A DNA stretch of 64,000 bases from Lasiosphaeria ovina (GCA_033439765.1 JAULSN010000002.1:6448001-6512000), one strand, 5' to 3'; positions 34,779 to 48,800 are shown, counted from the first letter of the stretch. The notes: generated by a model from the letters alone, not told the origin. Program-made: numbers and translations.

Positions 34779-36200
34779 TCAGCCCTCCCACACCACCTCG
34801 ATGATGCCCGTTGACGGCCCAAAGTCGACGGGCGACGCCAGCGGGTGCATGTCCGTGATGGTGAAGCGCTCGTCGGCCTGGCGGAATATCTGGCGCCAGT
34901 CCTCGGCCTCGCGCTCGCGCCCGTTGAGCTGCGTCAGCATCATCATGTCGAAGGCCCTAAGCATGACCAAGGGTTAGCGGGTCTTTCATACCGTGCGAGA
35001 CTGTCAAAGTTATGGGAACCGACCTGGCCATCCTCTCGGCGGCCAGCGACATGGTGCCGGGCGGGGGGAGCAGGCTGTCAATGACGATAATCTTGGTGCC
35101 GCGGCGCATGGCAGGGATCTGGTTCTTGATGATGCGTACGCAGTAGTGGTCGGGCCAGTTGTGGAAGCACTGCTTGATGACATAGGCGTCGGCGACGGTG
35201 GTTTGGGGCGTGAAGAAGCTGTAGGGCGCGAACCGGATGCGAGAGCGCAGCGCCGGTGGCACCGCGGCCTCGGCGCCGGCGATCATGGGCGGCAGGTCCT
35301 GCACTATGAAGTTGAGGTTGGGGTACTTGCCGGCCAGCAGCACCGCGTCGGTGCCGCGCGACCCGCCAATGTCGACCACGGTCGCCGTGCCCAGCGTCTG
35401 GAACGGTTTGGTCGGCACGAAGTTGACGCGCGGCAGCCGCGACGACCGGCTGCTGAACTTGGCCACGGACGTCATGGCGCGCGCGAACCGGGCCGCCAGC
35501 TCCGGCTCCTGCTGGATCAGCTCGTACGTGCTGGCCTCCTTGCCCATGGTCAGCGCGACGGCCGTGTGGGAGGGCTCTTGGTCCTGCCACTTCTCGAGCG
35601 CGTCGACGGTTCGGGTGGTTGCCGCCCACGTCATGTCGGCCAGCAGCCACAGCCCGTCGCCCAGCAGCGGCTCTTCGGCTAGCCGCCGCGACGCCAGCGT
35701 GTGCGCCACGAACTCCTCGCGCGGCTCGTGGAACAGCCGGTGGTGGCACATGGCGTACCGCAGCACCCGCCGCAGGTCGACCGCGTTGACGCTGCACTGC
35801 CGCGCCAGCTCCGTGAAAGACACCTCGCCGTGGATCGGCACTTTGTTTGCAATGTCCCACCGCGAGATGGCCTGCAGGCTGGCGCCGCTGGTCTTTTGCT
35901 GGTCAGAGTACTTGTTTTTTTTTTTTATACATGTCGTTGAGATCAAGGGGGGCGAATACACACCAGAGGCCTCAGCGCGACCATGGGCCCGGACAACAGG
36001 TCGACCAGCTCGAGGGCGCCATCGAGGGCCTTGACGCGGGCCTCTTCGACATGCTCGCCGTCGGGGCCAATGTCTATAAAGATCGGGGCGTCGACGTCAA
36101 AGGACGGGCCGGGGAGGTTGTTGGCCTTGAGGTACGAGTCGACAATCTTGATGTTCCTGAAGATGGACTCGGAGAGCAGCGAGATGACCGTTTCGGGCAT
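34779..36200 (-). CDS. SAM-dependent O-methyltransferase, family 2
   Basis: Three exons, complement(35964..36200), complement(35024..35892) and complement(34779..34956), give 427 residues. The introns are GTGTGT..AAAG with a CTGAC branch site and GTCGGT..TTAG. The fold matches fungal class I O-methyltransferases (PF00891) with an N-terminal winged-helix part (SLQAISRWDIANKVP, LRRVLRYAMCHHRLF). SAM-binding motif I is VVDIGGSRGTDAVLLAG, followed by IVQDLPPMI; the catalytic histidine lies in YVIKQCFHNWPDHYC. The C-terminus has AFDMMMLTQLNGREREAEDW. Start at MPETVISLL; a second ATG 13 codons upstream is possible. It sits at the left end of the polyketide cluster and probably methylates a phenolic hydroxyl of the PKS product. 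That assignment rests on position and family. Confidence 0.88.
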
Positions 36201-37435
36201 GGCTGTGGAAGGGAGCAGCCTGGAGCTGACGAGGTGCAACTAACTTGTCACGTTGGTGCCAAGGTATCCACATCGGTCGCCATGGCGCTGGTCTTAAGAA
36301 TAACCCCCAGTTGACCCACGGCCGCAGCCGCATCGGGGAAGAAATGCCGAACACCGACCTCGGCAGCTGCTGCAACTTGGCACAGCACGCTGACTCAGTT
36401 CGGTGCTTCTTCTGGTCTTGGAATTCCAATGTCCTGACTGCATGAAACAGTCGTGTAACTTAAAAATCCTCCTTCAGACAGCAGGGACTGGCTGGCTTGA
36501 TTGGCAAATGGTTGGTTATCTCAATTCAGCATACGCTGCACGGCCAAGCCTGGTCTGCCTGCACAAGGGCACGGTAGCATTGGTAAGCATGCGGCAGAAA
36601 GTTCCAGCCAATTTTACGGAAATAAGCAGCAGCGAGCATGACAATCCTCTTGGCCTCCCACACTTGGTCTGCATCTTTTCCAACCAGTTTCAATGCCAAT
36701 ATTCCGCAATATCACGGGCCTTATCCGTGGTTTCGAGTTTCGTCTCTAGGGGCAGGTATTCTCGTCGAAAGTCGTGTCTGATGCCGCCTGCCGCTGTTAG
36801 AGTATGGCATCTACGTCGAGTGTTCTCGCTGAAGGAAATTGAAAAAAGATGTTATCGCGGACAATGCCAATAGCATGCAACAACCCGCCGCTGGTGTAAG
36901 GTTACCTCCCTGTCTCTTTTTCATCCGAGCTTATTTGGTGAAACCGAGTCTCCTGAGACCTCTGCGGCCTCAGCTCATACCTAGCATCGTGCGCTTGAGA
37001 CATAATGCGCCAGATGATTGCGAGGTTGAATCATACGATCGTGAGGTTGAATCATGTGCGCTGACATTATCTTCAATGAGATGGAACCATGGAACCTAAC
37101 TTGCGCAATTCGAGGTGATTACTCGCGAGGCAAGTCAGACAGGTAGGTTCCATCAATTGCAGACTGCAGAACACGTAATTGCTGCGTAACCTGAGCCGGT
37201 GATTATCTCATCTTGTATCTCCCCATCGAGTATCTAGGTACTACTATCCGACATTGAGCGGCTAAGAGCCGTTCGAATACCCTTATAGACGTGTGCGACG
37301 GCCTGAGTTGATTTCCGATGTTGGGAAGGGCTTAGCTTTGCTGCAACTAACACTAGCCTGCCAAGCAAGCGCTAGTTTGATTTCCGACGATATTCACACC
37401 ATCCACATCAAACTAGCGCGCCCAGCAACAACGCC
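36201..37435. other. Intergenic promoter region
   Basis: Region between the minus-strand O-methyltransferase and the plus-strand monooxygenase relic, so it would have held both promoters. No gene or clear regulator half-site pair was identified by eye. Confidence 0.5.
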
Positions 37436-38880
37436 ATGGCGCCACCAGCTGCAGGAATCAAAGCCATTGTCGTCGGGGCGGGCTTTGGCGGCCTGGCTGC
37501 GGCCATAGAGTGCCACCGCCAAGGCCATGAAGTGGAGGTCTATGAATCCTTCGCCGAGCCTAAGATGCTGGGCGACATGATCCCGCTGAGCCCCAACGCT
37601 GGCCGCATCGTCTTCCGCTGGGACGGTGGCCACACCTTCGGCCGGCTGGCCGCCTTGAGTATCAACCTGCGCGACTACGGGTTCCACATCCACAAGCACG
37701 ACACGGGCGAGGTCGTCTACGTCCAGAGATATGGGCCTCCGCCTCCGCCCCCGCCTCCGGCAGATAGCGCAGCCGCCCCCGCAGCCCCCCAGACCGTGCC
37801 GGGCGCCGGCATGCCGCCCATGCTGCCGCCCGTCGGGGGCCACCGCGGCGAGCTGCACGACGTCATCTTCAGGCACGCTAGAGATGACCGCGGTATCCCC
37901 ATCCATCTGGGCCAAAATATCACCGACTATGTCGAGGACGGCGCCCAAGCCCGGCATTGTCCTCAAGACGGGCGAGAAAGTGCATTCTTCCAGGTCCCAC
38001 TATTCCATATTTACTCCCTAATCACCTATCCTAGCTAACGACTGCTAACCTAACTCAAGGTCTTCGCCGACGTGGTGATCGGCGCCGACGGCGTGCGACC
38101 ACGTGCTCAGCGCCGTGCACGATCCAGTTCTGCACCGGCGACACATTCAACGGCTGGTTCGGGCCCGACGACGTGCACTTTTTACTCTGCACGCTCAAGG
38201 GCGGGCGCGGGTGCTGCTGGTTCCTGACGCACTGCGACTTTGAGAGTGACGATTCTGAGGGACTGCTGCGCCGCCGGCTGCCTGGAGGACGTGCACCGCG
38301 TGCTCGACGGCTGGGACCCGGTTCTGCGCGCCGCCGTCGACAAGACGCCCGCCGCATGCCTCGCCGACTGGCGGCTCGCCAGCCTGCCGCCGCGGCCGGC
38401 GTGGAGCCGCGGCCGCACCGCGGTGCTCGGCGGCGCCGCGCATCCCTTCGTGCCCACCAGCGCCCAGGGCGCTGCCTAGGCCATGGAGGACGCCGCTACC
38501 CTGGCGCTGTGTCTCCGCCGTGCTGGTAAGGACGGCGTGCCGGCTGCGTTGCGTGCGTATCAGGACATTCGGTGCGTGGTTGATTATCTCTGATCATTAT
38601 GGCATTCCACCGGTTGTTGGTGGCGGTACTTACCAACTGACTGGACCTCGCCCACAGATACGAGCGCGTCAAGAAGCTGCAGCTCCTTGGCAAAACGACC
38701 AAGGAAGTGTGGCATACCGTTGACTGGTCCAAGGTCTAGGAGAACCCGGAGAGCATTGCGCTTCCCAGAGAGGAGTGGGTGATTGCGTTTGACGCCGAGA
38801 AGCACGCAGCACGCCGTCCAAGTCTTTGACGACGTGTTCCAGCGCAATGTCGATCCGGCAAGCCTTCAAGGCAAGGCGTA
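37436..38880 (+). pseudogene. FAD-dependent monooxygenase, decayed
   Basis: The N-terminus is intact and shows the FAD-binding Rossmann motif IVVGAGFGGLAAAIE, an internal Pro-rich stretch, and LHDVIFRHARDD. After about 37945 a one-base shift is needed to read KPGIVLKTGEKV; an intron then leads to FADVVIGADGVR, a second shift, FGPDDVHFLLCTLKG, a third shift, and LGGAAHPFVPTSAQG. Two in-frame TAG codons follow, in AQGAA*AMEDAATLALCL and WSKV*ENPESIAL. At the first, family members usually have a polar residue such as Gln, so CAG to TAG is a likely change. The family is salicylate hydroxylase-like (PF01494), commonly a tailoring hydroxylase in polyketide clusters. Position between the O-methyltransferase and the NR-PKS says it once belonged to this pathway. 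It cannot make a full protein as read. Confidence 0.82.
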
Positions 38881-41800
38881 GAAAGAGGGAAATTCAAAGA
38901 CCCGCGGCAGCTTTGTCTGGTGCGGAAATGCAACTCTAGAATAATGCTTACTCTATGACAATAGTTTGTATGTCTTGTGAATTCGCACAAGGTGCGTTGT
39001 TGCAACAACCTAATAGGCCCGGTGAATACTAAGTCAAGAATATCGATAGGACGGCAATTGTGGGGTGAGTTAGAGGTACCTTAGCTATGCAGACATGATT
39101 GAATTCAAAGCTAGTTTACTAATTAGGTACCTAGTCAAGTGCGGTGATTATGGCTTGTCATCTAGACACACCTGCCCTTCGTTGGCTAGGAAGGTCATGA
39201 CATGGCGGTCGGAACAATTACTTCTACGTTGAAAATCATCACGCGCCATTGCCCAGCATATTTCGGATACGAGCTCAATAAGAGCCTCAATATTTAGGTA
39301 TTGTCCCGGAAACCGCGGCTTTGGTTGCGCCATTCCGCCTCGGCCAAGCCATTGCCCAGCGCAGCAGTCAGCTTGGATAGGTAATCATGTCATCTATGAC
39401 CCGAGCGCCACAGAACTGGAGGTTCCGCCATCTTTGTCAGCGCTGGCTGACCCTGGCGGCCGACCTACGACCGGAGACTCCGACCGACCGACGGAGATAG
39501 AGGTGCCGAGCCGTCGGACGTCTGAGTGTGACGCGCCCAGACGCTGATATCAGATATCTACCTACTGCGTACTTGGCTGCATTCGGGTGCTGGCCAATGA
39601 GACCCGCGCAGCCGCCAAGAACGATAGTTAGTCTCGCCGTTGAGACATATGGCGGCCCCAATAATAGCTTCTAGACGGAAAGCCAAGCGGCGTGGCGCCA
39701 ACGCGCCGAGCTGCCAAGCGGCATGTGCCCCTCCTCCACCGCCGTTCCCGCGAAGGTTATATGTGTGGTGGGGGGTGTGCCCCGGCAGACCTGCTTTGGT
39801 CGACCCCGATCCGATTCGGGACATATAAGTCCGTCCAGTCTAGACTCGTCGACTGACTAATCCTAGAGATAAGCGGCTGCAGAGGGAGGGTTGCGGCGAG
39901 TGGAACTCCGATTCCGAAAAGAGCAGACAATTGAAGACTCGTGTGCCACGTGGGACGATAAACAAAACAAGCCGTCCCAGGATCCACGTTGCTTCCTTTG
40001 CAAAGTCCATGTTGGAAGTCAGATTTCTGGGACGGCGTGTTGGCCGTGCGCTGGCCGGAAACGGGGCGGGCAGGGTGACATGGGAGCGTCGATCAATCTG
40101 GCATGCAACGTCAAAATCAATGTCGTTGGTACATAGCACGATAATTAACCTACGGCCCGCGCGGGGTGTACTACCGTGTATCGAAGCGCGGCTGCGCCGG
40201 AGTCGAGGCCTATTGAGTGGGGGGCGGGGATTTTCTCCGTCTTACCTAGTTCCAGGCTCGCCGCCGTTGTAGATGTCCGTGTGTATTGTCTGATGCAGGA
40301 TAGAAACAAACATGTATGTTAGGCCTATTCTAGAACTTGCTTTAACTCTGCCGTCTGCCTGCCTAGGTGGGCTGAAATAAGGTAGAATAATTGCGTGTCC
40401 TATACTACTACCTTGCCCTGGCAATTCGTATCCTCGGTACCCCAGTTCTGTTCTGGCGGTTGAGATTGCGGCGCAGGAGGAACAGAACTGCATTGGGGCA
40501 ATGTCCCACCGCGTCGAGCACGGAGAGCCAAAGAGCTTGCATGCAGGACATGGGAAACACGAGCCAGGTGCTGCACCGTGGATAATAACTACGTTTTGGT
40601 GTAATATGATTCACAACATTCAAATCAAACATTACGGCGCGGCACGCGGCATGTTCAGCGGCACGACGTGTTGTTATCAAGCCGGGGCCAAAATAGTTAC
40701 CGCAGCCAACGGCCCAACAGCCCGCACAAACGGGCCACTGGCGAGAACAGGACGAAAGTCAAGAAAACAGAGAATATCGTCGGACGGCAAGAGCGATAAT
40801 CCTAAAGACCGGTGAGGCAGATCGGGGGAGCGGGATGGTCGATGCCGGGAGGGCAAGACTTTGCCAGTCGGGACTGCGAGGCAGTTGGCTGCGGTCATTT
40901 TCTTCCCAGTCGCACGAAACGACGAATTGAAAAGATGCGTTGCCGGGAGTCTGCATATCGAGGGTCGATAGGTTGGGGACAGAAACGCATCCGATGTAAC
41001 CCCCCGGCCTCAGAGAGAGTTGCAAGGCAGAAAACCCTCGCATCGCATCCCAACTCGTAGTGAATTATGCTATGTTCAAGTGTGTTGACTGCCAGCCGCG
41101 GCCTTGGCCGTAAGCAGGCAGGAAAGGTTCCCGCCTAATCTGGTACATACCTTATCTGTCGTCCAACATGCCACTCCCTGGCGCTCCCTCTGCTGCGCTG
41201 TGCTTACTGTGGAGGTAGGTAGGTAGGTATTAATGGCCAGACTGGGAAGTCTGCGGCTGCTGCCAAGCCCCCACGGCAAGCTGCCCATCGACAGCTTGAT
41301 ATTGCTTAGATGCGTCAGACCCGCTTGTCACGTCACACAGAGCCCGCCAGCCAGGAGCAGCAGCAGCAGCAGTTGGACTGCGCACCGCACCGCAGTACAG
41401 TGCCCTCCCCGTCCCGCCGGAATTTGATCACAGGTCAACGTACCTTGGTGAGTTCATGGGCTGGCTCCCCGCTGCTGGCTGCTTCTGCGCCACTGAGACA
41501 ATTCGTTCCTAATTAGGGGTCCTTAACACGAGCAAGCGTTTCGGCGACTCCAAGATATACCTATACTGATAATGCAACCCAGCGGCGAGCGGGCGTCGGG
41601 TAGCACTTGGCAGGCAACGGGCATGGGTGGGTGGGTTGGCGCGCCCAGCTCGGAGCTCGACATGGCTCTAGGTCGCATCTACCCGCGACAAAGCTTACTT
41701 CCACGTACCCTATCACAGGGGGCTTATGTGCCAAGGTACCTGCAGGCGGCTGCAGGAATATGCTCAGATGCTGGCTGGCTGACCACCCCACGTCTTAGAA

Positions 41801-42885
41801 GTTGGAGATGCCTCCCCGGCATGTACATTTATGTCCATATGTCTGTCTGGTGGGTAGTTAGCTGACAATTACTGATTGCCAAACCGTCAGCAACCGCTTG
41901 GCCTGCTTGGCCTGCTTGGCCTGCTTGGCCTGCTTCTCTAACCACAACCCAGCGAGCTGTGTGATTGTGGCACTGGTATCAGAAGGTCGACGTCTGGGAG
42001 ATTCTCCAGACGCAAGTCCGCGGACTATGCTTTTCTCCAGTCACACCGCATCGCATTCATCGGGCCGTGCGATGGCATCAGACAACAGCCTCCACACCAC
42101 CTTTTGATTTTCTGTCGGATCCGAAGTATTATATGCGCTGGCCGCGCTTGCTCGCCAGCCGCCCCGATATGCTGCAGTGCGTTCGTGCAGCTTTGGGCCT
42201 GGGGCCTGCCTCGCTGAGGGCGGAAAGTTCCCGATGCGTGCATTACCCTCACCCTGTCTGGGACCCTACCCTGGGTCTGGTCTTGCCGTTTTCGGCAATA
42301 TTTGCCGTCTGTAAGCTCGGCTTGACCAAAAAAGGGGGGCTGAATTTGGCACTCGGCGAGACACGGAATTCCAACCACTTCACTTGTTTCTTGCTTGCAT
42401 GGCGGTCGAGTTCTCGACATCATGATTCATGACCGGCCGCGGGGCAGGGAAGAGGTCGGTTCATGTTGCAGAAGCCCTGGCATGGCATGGCTTGGCCGGA
42501 TTCCAATATTTGCTAGCCGCCGAAAAGCATCGGCAGGCAGTTTGCCCTGGCCTCGTCGATGAAGTGACCACTGCTTCGGGAGCGGGAGCGCGTGGCATTG
42601 GCAACATCCCCACGGCGCAGCAGGCGACAGACTGACTTCCTTCCCCAGACCCAGGCGGCCATGGTCGAAATCCATTAAAGCTGCGCCGCTGGCCCCGAAA
42701 AAGCAGCAGAGACATCAACAAGGTGGTGGCAGCTGACCGTGCGGATCAAATCAGAGCCTCGTTTCAACCGAACTCCGTCCATTCAACATTGTTCCCACAA
42801 TCTAACCTTTAAACTTGATTACCCCTGAACACACAACTCAGCCCTTCTTTGCGCAACACATCACGGCACACAGAAAGTCACCAAC
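38881..42885. other. 4-kb gene-free region upstream of the NR-PKS
   Basis: No supported gene. A short tandem repeat at 41896-41936 is listed separately. Chance frames exist on both strands but lack motifs. The last part is the NR-PKS promoter and leader. Confidence 0.5.
41896..41936 (+). repeat. 9-base tandem repeat
   Basis: GCTTGGCCT is repeated head to tail four to five times without interruption. It lies about 950 bases before the NR-PKS start. Confidence 0.85.
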
Positions 42886-45800
42886 ATGGCAACCAGCAAT
42901 GTCATATACTTCGGGGACCAGACGGCCGAGGCGGGCCCCTTTCTCAAGAGCCTAGTCGAGCAGTCCAAGACATCGCCGGCGCTCGGACGCTTCTTCACCG
43001 AGGCCGTCGCGGCGCTGCGGGTCGAGGTGGCCGGCCTGCCCGAGGACGAGAGGCAGGCGCTGCCCGTCTTCCACTCAGCCCTGGACCTGGCCGAGCACCG
43101 CGCCGAGCCGGGGAGCAGCGCCCGCGTCGTCTTGTCGACCACTGTCTTGTGTCTTGCCCAGCTGGCCGACTACATACGGCAAGTACCTATCTCAGATAAC
43201 CACCTATAAACATAGCAAATATAGTAAACACATCTAACAGCATGCAGCCGCGTGGAGCAAGACCCCACACTGCTGAGCCGTGCCGCTGCGGACTCAGACA
43301 CGGCCCAAAACCGCCGCATCGTCGGCTTCTGCACGGGCCTGATTCCAGCCGCCGCCGCCGCCGTCGCCACAAGCCTGCCAGCCCTGACGTCAACGGCGAG
43401 CCACATTGTTGTGGTGGCGCTGCGGCTCGGGCTGCACGTGCGCCACCGGTCTGCACTCATCGAGCCAGCCACCACCGATATCGACAACAGCTGGTCCGCC
43501 CTCGTCAGCGGCGCCAGCCCGGCCGAGTACCGCTCGGCCATCGCGCGCTTCCACCAGACGCACGCCACGCCGGTGCACAAGCAGCTGTACCTCAGCGCCG
43601 AGACGGCCTCTAGCGCCACCGTTAGCGGCCCGCCGTCCGTGCTATCCGCCTTTGTGAGTACCTGCGCCGCAGCAGGCTTCCGCACAGCGCGCCTGCCCAT
43701 CTACGGCGCGTTCCACGCGGCGCACCTCCCCGCGCCGAGCGCCGAGACCGTCGCGGCCGTGATCGGCGCCTCGCCGGTCCTCGACGCACCGGTCCCGCCC
43801 GGCACCGTGCTGATCGACCCCGGCACTGGGCAGCCGTACGGCGCTTCTCAAACGCTGCGCGACCTGCTGAAGCACGCCCTCGCGCACATCCTGCAGCACG
43901 AGCTGTTCCCGGCCACGGCCGTCGAGGGCGCCCTCAACGGGATCCAGCAGGCCCCTGACGCGCCCGTGTCTGTGTCCGTTTTCGGCCCGACCAACGCCGA
44001 GAACCTGCTGCGCACGGTACTCAAAACCGCCGGCCTCGAGCAGACCGCCACGCTGACGACCACCGCCTCCCTGGCAGCGCCCAGCAACAGCAGCAGCACT
44101 GCGCAGATCAACAGCAACATCGGCGACATGTCGGACGCGATCGCGGTCGTCGGCATGTCCGCGCGCCTGCCCGGCAGCGAGACGCTGTCCGAGTTCTGGG
44201 ACACGCTGGTCCAAAACAAAGACCTGCACCAGAAGGTCCCCGCCTCGCGGTGGGACGCGGCGCTGCACACCGACGCCTCCGGCCAGCGCCCCAACACCAC
44301 GCACTCGGCGTGGGGCTGCTTCATCGAGCGGCCCGGCGCGTTCGATAACTTGATGTTCAACATCTCGCCGCGCGAGAGCGTGCAGACGGACCCCGTGCAG
44401 CGTTTGTTGTTGATGGCCACGTACGAGGCGCTCGAGATGGCGGGGTTCCGGTATGATGCGAATAAACCGGAGCGGAACGGTGGCACGCGCGTGGGCACGT
44501 TTGTTGGGCTCGCCACGGATGATTGGCGCGAATATAATATCGCGCAGGAGATTGAGATGTGTATGTCTCCCTGGTTCCCCCTTTGTTTGGCTATTGATGA
44601 TTCCTTACTGACACTGAACACAGACTTTGTCACGGGCGGGCTGCGATCGTTCGCGTCGGGGCGGCTGAACTACTTCTTCAAGTTCGAGGGCCCGTCGTAC
44701 GTGGTCGACACGGCATGCAGCTCGAGCGGCGCGGCCGTCGAGCTGGCGTGCGCGTCGCTGCTCGGCGGGCGGTGCGACATGGCGGTCGCCGGCGGCGGCA
44801 ACGTCATGACGGGGCCCAACCTGTGGTCCGGGCTCAGCCGCGGCGGCTTCGTGTCGCCGACCGGCGGCTGCAAGACGTTCGACGAGACCGCCGACGGCTA
44901 CTGCCGCGGCGAGGGCGTGGGTGTGGTCGTGCTCAAGCGCCTGGCTGATGCTCTGGCCGAGGGCGACGCTATTCAGGGGGTGATTAGAGGCGTCGCGACT
45001 AACCACTCGGCTTACGCGCCGTCGATCACCCAGCCGCACGCGCCCACGCAGGTGAGTCTGTATCGGGAGGTCCTGCGCAAGGCGGGACTCAGCCCGGCCC
45101 AGGTCGGCTATGTCGAGATGCACGGCACCGGCACGCAGTCGGGCGACGTCACCGAGATGAACTCGGTTGTGTCGACGTTTGGCGAGGGCCGGCTGCCGGA
45201 CAACCCCCTTTATGTCGGCGGAGTCAAAGCGAACGTCGGACACGGTGAGGGTGTAGGTTTATTCTTTCTTTGTTCTTTTCCTCTTCTCTCTTTCTTCTTT
45301 TTTTTTTCTTTCCCCCTTTCTTTTGTTTTTTTATACCAATTTTTTTTTCTATCTTGTTTTCCTTTCTTCTTTTCTTCCTCTCTTCCAACCATTCTCGTGT
45401 CTTGAACTCGCCCAACGCCAGCTAACCACGCACAGGCTGCCGGCGTCACCGGACTCATCAAGGCGCTGCTCATGTTCCGCGAGAACGCCATCCCGCCGCA
45501 CGCGGGCATCAAGACGCGCATCAACCCCAAGCTGCCGCCGCTCGAGAGCGCCAACATCCACATCCCCCGCCAGCTGGAGCCGTTTATTGGCTCGGACGAA
45601 GTGCGGCGCAGGGTTCTCATCAGCAGCTTCGGCGCAACGGTATGTACTCTCCTTACAGCAGATCTGCAATAGGGGCTGACTCCACACAGGGCGGAAACAC
45701 CTGTGTCCTCGTCGAAGAACCCCCCAAGCCAGCCCGCAGCGGCCAGGACCCGCGCACCCACCACGTCGTGGCCGTGTCGGCCAAGAACCAGGCCTCCCTG

Positions 45801-48800
45801 ACCGGCAACAAGCAGCGGCTGCTCGACTATCTCGCCGCGAACCCCAGCGTGCCGCTCGAGGACATTGCCTACACGACGACGGCGCGACGCCCGCACCACG
45901 CGCTGCGCTCCGTCTTCACCGTGTCGAGCCTCGTCGAGCTAAAGCAGGCCCTGACTGCACAGCTCGCCCCGTCCAGCACCCCTGAGCCGGCAGCCAAGCC
46001 CAGCAAGGCGCAGCCGTCGGTGGTGTTCGTGTTCCCCGGGCAGGGCTTCAACTTCTGCGGGCTGGCCAAGACGCTGTACGCGACCAACCCCGTCTTCCAG
46101 CAGACGCTCGACGAGCTGCAGGACATGTGCACGGCCATGGACCTGCCGCGCTTCATGGACCGCGTGCTGGATGAGCAGGTGGCCGACATGGGCCAGCTCA
46201 GCCCCGTGCAGGCGCACCTGGCCATCGTGGCCATCGAGCTCGGGCTGGCGCGGCTGCTGCGGGCGTGGGGGCTCACGCCGAGCGCCGTCATCGGCCACAG
46301 CCTCGGCGAGTACGCGGCGCTGTGCACGGCGGGCGTGCTGACGGTGGCCGACACGCTGCTGCTGGTGGGCCGGCGCGCGCAGCTGGTCGAGGAGCTGTGC
46401 ACCAAGGGCACGCACGGCATGCTGATCGTGCAGACGTCGGCCGACCGCTTCCGCAGCATGGTCGAGGGCCGCGGCGCCGGCGCCTTCGACGTGGCCTGCT
46501 TCAACGGGCCCAGCGCCATTGTCGTCAACGGCCGCATGAAGAACCTCGAGAAGATCCAGGCCATCCTGCACGACGACGGCGGCGTCAAGTCGTCGTACGT
46601 GTCGGTGCCCTACTCGTTCCACTCGGCCCAGCTCGACACCATCCTCGACGACTACCGCCAGGTCGCCGCCGCCGCCACCTTCTCCGCGCCCACCGTGCCC
46701 GTCGCCTCGACGCTGCTCGGCAGGATGGTCGACACTGACGGCGTGTTCTCGGCAGGGTATTTGGCCGAGCAGACGCGCAAGCCCGTGCGGTTCGAGGCGG
46801 CCGTCAAGGCGCTGCAGGCCGCGGGCTTTGTGACGGACAAGACGCTGTTCGTCGAGACGGGGCCCGGCGCCATGTGTCTGTCCATGACGCAGGCCAGCCT
46901 GGGCGCGCCGTGCAAGCTGCTGCCGTGCCTCAAGGCGGCCGACACCAACTGGAAGACCGTGACAAAGGTCGTCGCCGACGCGTACGCGGCCGGCATCGCC
47001 GTCGACTGGGCCGAGTTCCACCGCCCGTACCGCGCCAGCCTGGCCGTCGCCGACCTGCCCACGTACCACTTCAACCTCAAGGACTACTGGATCCAGTACA
47101 AGGGGGGCGTGGCCGGGCTCGAGGCCGAGATGGCCACTCTCAAACAGCAGGTGGCAACGCTCTCTGCGCGGCCCCAGGCCCTGCTGCCCGGCCTCGACGC
47201 CCCCCAACAAAACGCCGCGGCAGCACACATCCCGCACGTCAGCACCTGCCTGCACCGTGTTGTCTCTGAAGACCTGTCCAAGGCCACGGCCGAGTTCTCG
47301 ACCAACATCCAAGAGCCCAGCCTGCGCGCGCTCATCGACGGGCACCGCGTGGTCGGCATCGCGCTCGCTCCGAGCAGCATGTACAAGGAGACAGCGCTCA
47401 GCGCGGCGCGGTACCTGTACACGCGCACGCACCCTGACCAGCCGACACCGGCCGCCATGGACCTGTACGACCTGGTGATCTCGTCGCCCATGTTCCTCGG
47501 CGACGACGCATCCACGCCGCAGCTGATCCGCATCACGGCGTCCATGGCGCCCGGCGCCGCCACGGCGCGCATCACCATCAACACCGGCAAGAAGGAGCAC
47601 TGCCGCTGCACCGTCACGCTGTCGCCCACGGCGGCCTGGGCCAAGGACTGGGCGCGCCGCCGCTACCTGCTCGCGGACCGGCTGCAGCGGCTGCGGGACC
47701 CGGCCGCCGCCGGCCCGCCCGTGCACCACCTGCGCCGCGACATGGTGTACAAGATCTTCGTGCCCGTGACCGAGTACTCGGCCGCGTACCAGTCCATCTC
47801 GGAGATTTTTATTGATAGCGCGTTCCGCGAGGCCGCCGTCGTGCTCGACCTGCGGCAGACGCCGGCGGGGGATAGCTTCGCGGCGGACCCGTGCTGGCTG
47901 GACAACATTGCGCAGACGGCGGGGTTCGTGCTGAACGCCGACGTCGCCAACCCCGACGACATGCTGTGCATGAGCACGGGCTGCGACCTGATGCGGCTGA
48001 CGACGGCGTTTACTGGCGGCAAGCGCTACCTGTGCCACGTACGCGCCGAGGCCGTGGCGGGGACCGCCGGGAAGGAGCTCGTGTGTGATGTAACGGTCGT
48101 TGAGGAGGGCGAGGAGGGTAATGTGGTCGCGCTGGGCGAGGGGCTGCGGTTCAAGCGGATCAAGAAGTTGTTGCTGCAGAAGATGCTGGGCGTGGCGGCG
48201 CCGGGGGCTGACGCTGCTGCGAAGCCGGCTGCTGCTCCTGCGGTAGCGAAGCCCGTGGCCAAGCCGGCGGCTGCTGCTCCAGCTGCAGTCCGGGTGAAGG
48301 CGCCTGCGGCCAAGCGGGCAGCCCCCCCTGCGTCTAGCGGACACAGGCAGCCGAACGGAGTTGCCAAGCCGGCGGTGAACGGTACGCGCACGCCGCCGGC
48401 CGCGAAAGCAGCGCCGCCCCAGACGAACAGCAGCAACAGCAGCAGCAGCAGCCGCGACTTGTCGGCGGTGCTGGCGCTGATCAGCAAGGAGATCGGCACG
48501 GAGCTGGACGAGACAGAGGACAGCACGACGCTCGAGGAGCTGGGCGTCGACTCGCTACTAACCGTGTCCATCACGACCAAGCTCAAGGCCGAGACGGGGC
48601 TGGAGCTGCCGACGACGCTGATCTCTGGCGCCACGAGCATTGCCGAGCTGCGCGAGTATTTCCGCGCCGAGGGCGAAGATGCAAACGACGAATATATCGC
48701 CACGCCGGTGGATGGTGAAGAGGACGACAACGACGACGACCGCAGCTGGAGCATCACCAACGATAACGACCTGCCGAGCCCGGCGTCGGCCGACGGCGTG

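Noticed and set aside
41340..41375. Short CAG repeat as a possible coding poly-Gln
   Set aside because: No surrounding reading frame with coding character.
45939..48344. 801-codon open frame antisense to the NR-PKS
   Set aside because: It is the GC-rich shadow of the MAT and PT region; it has no motif and the sense strand holds all catalytic residues.
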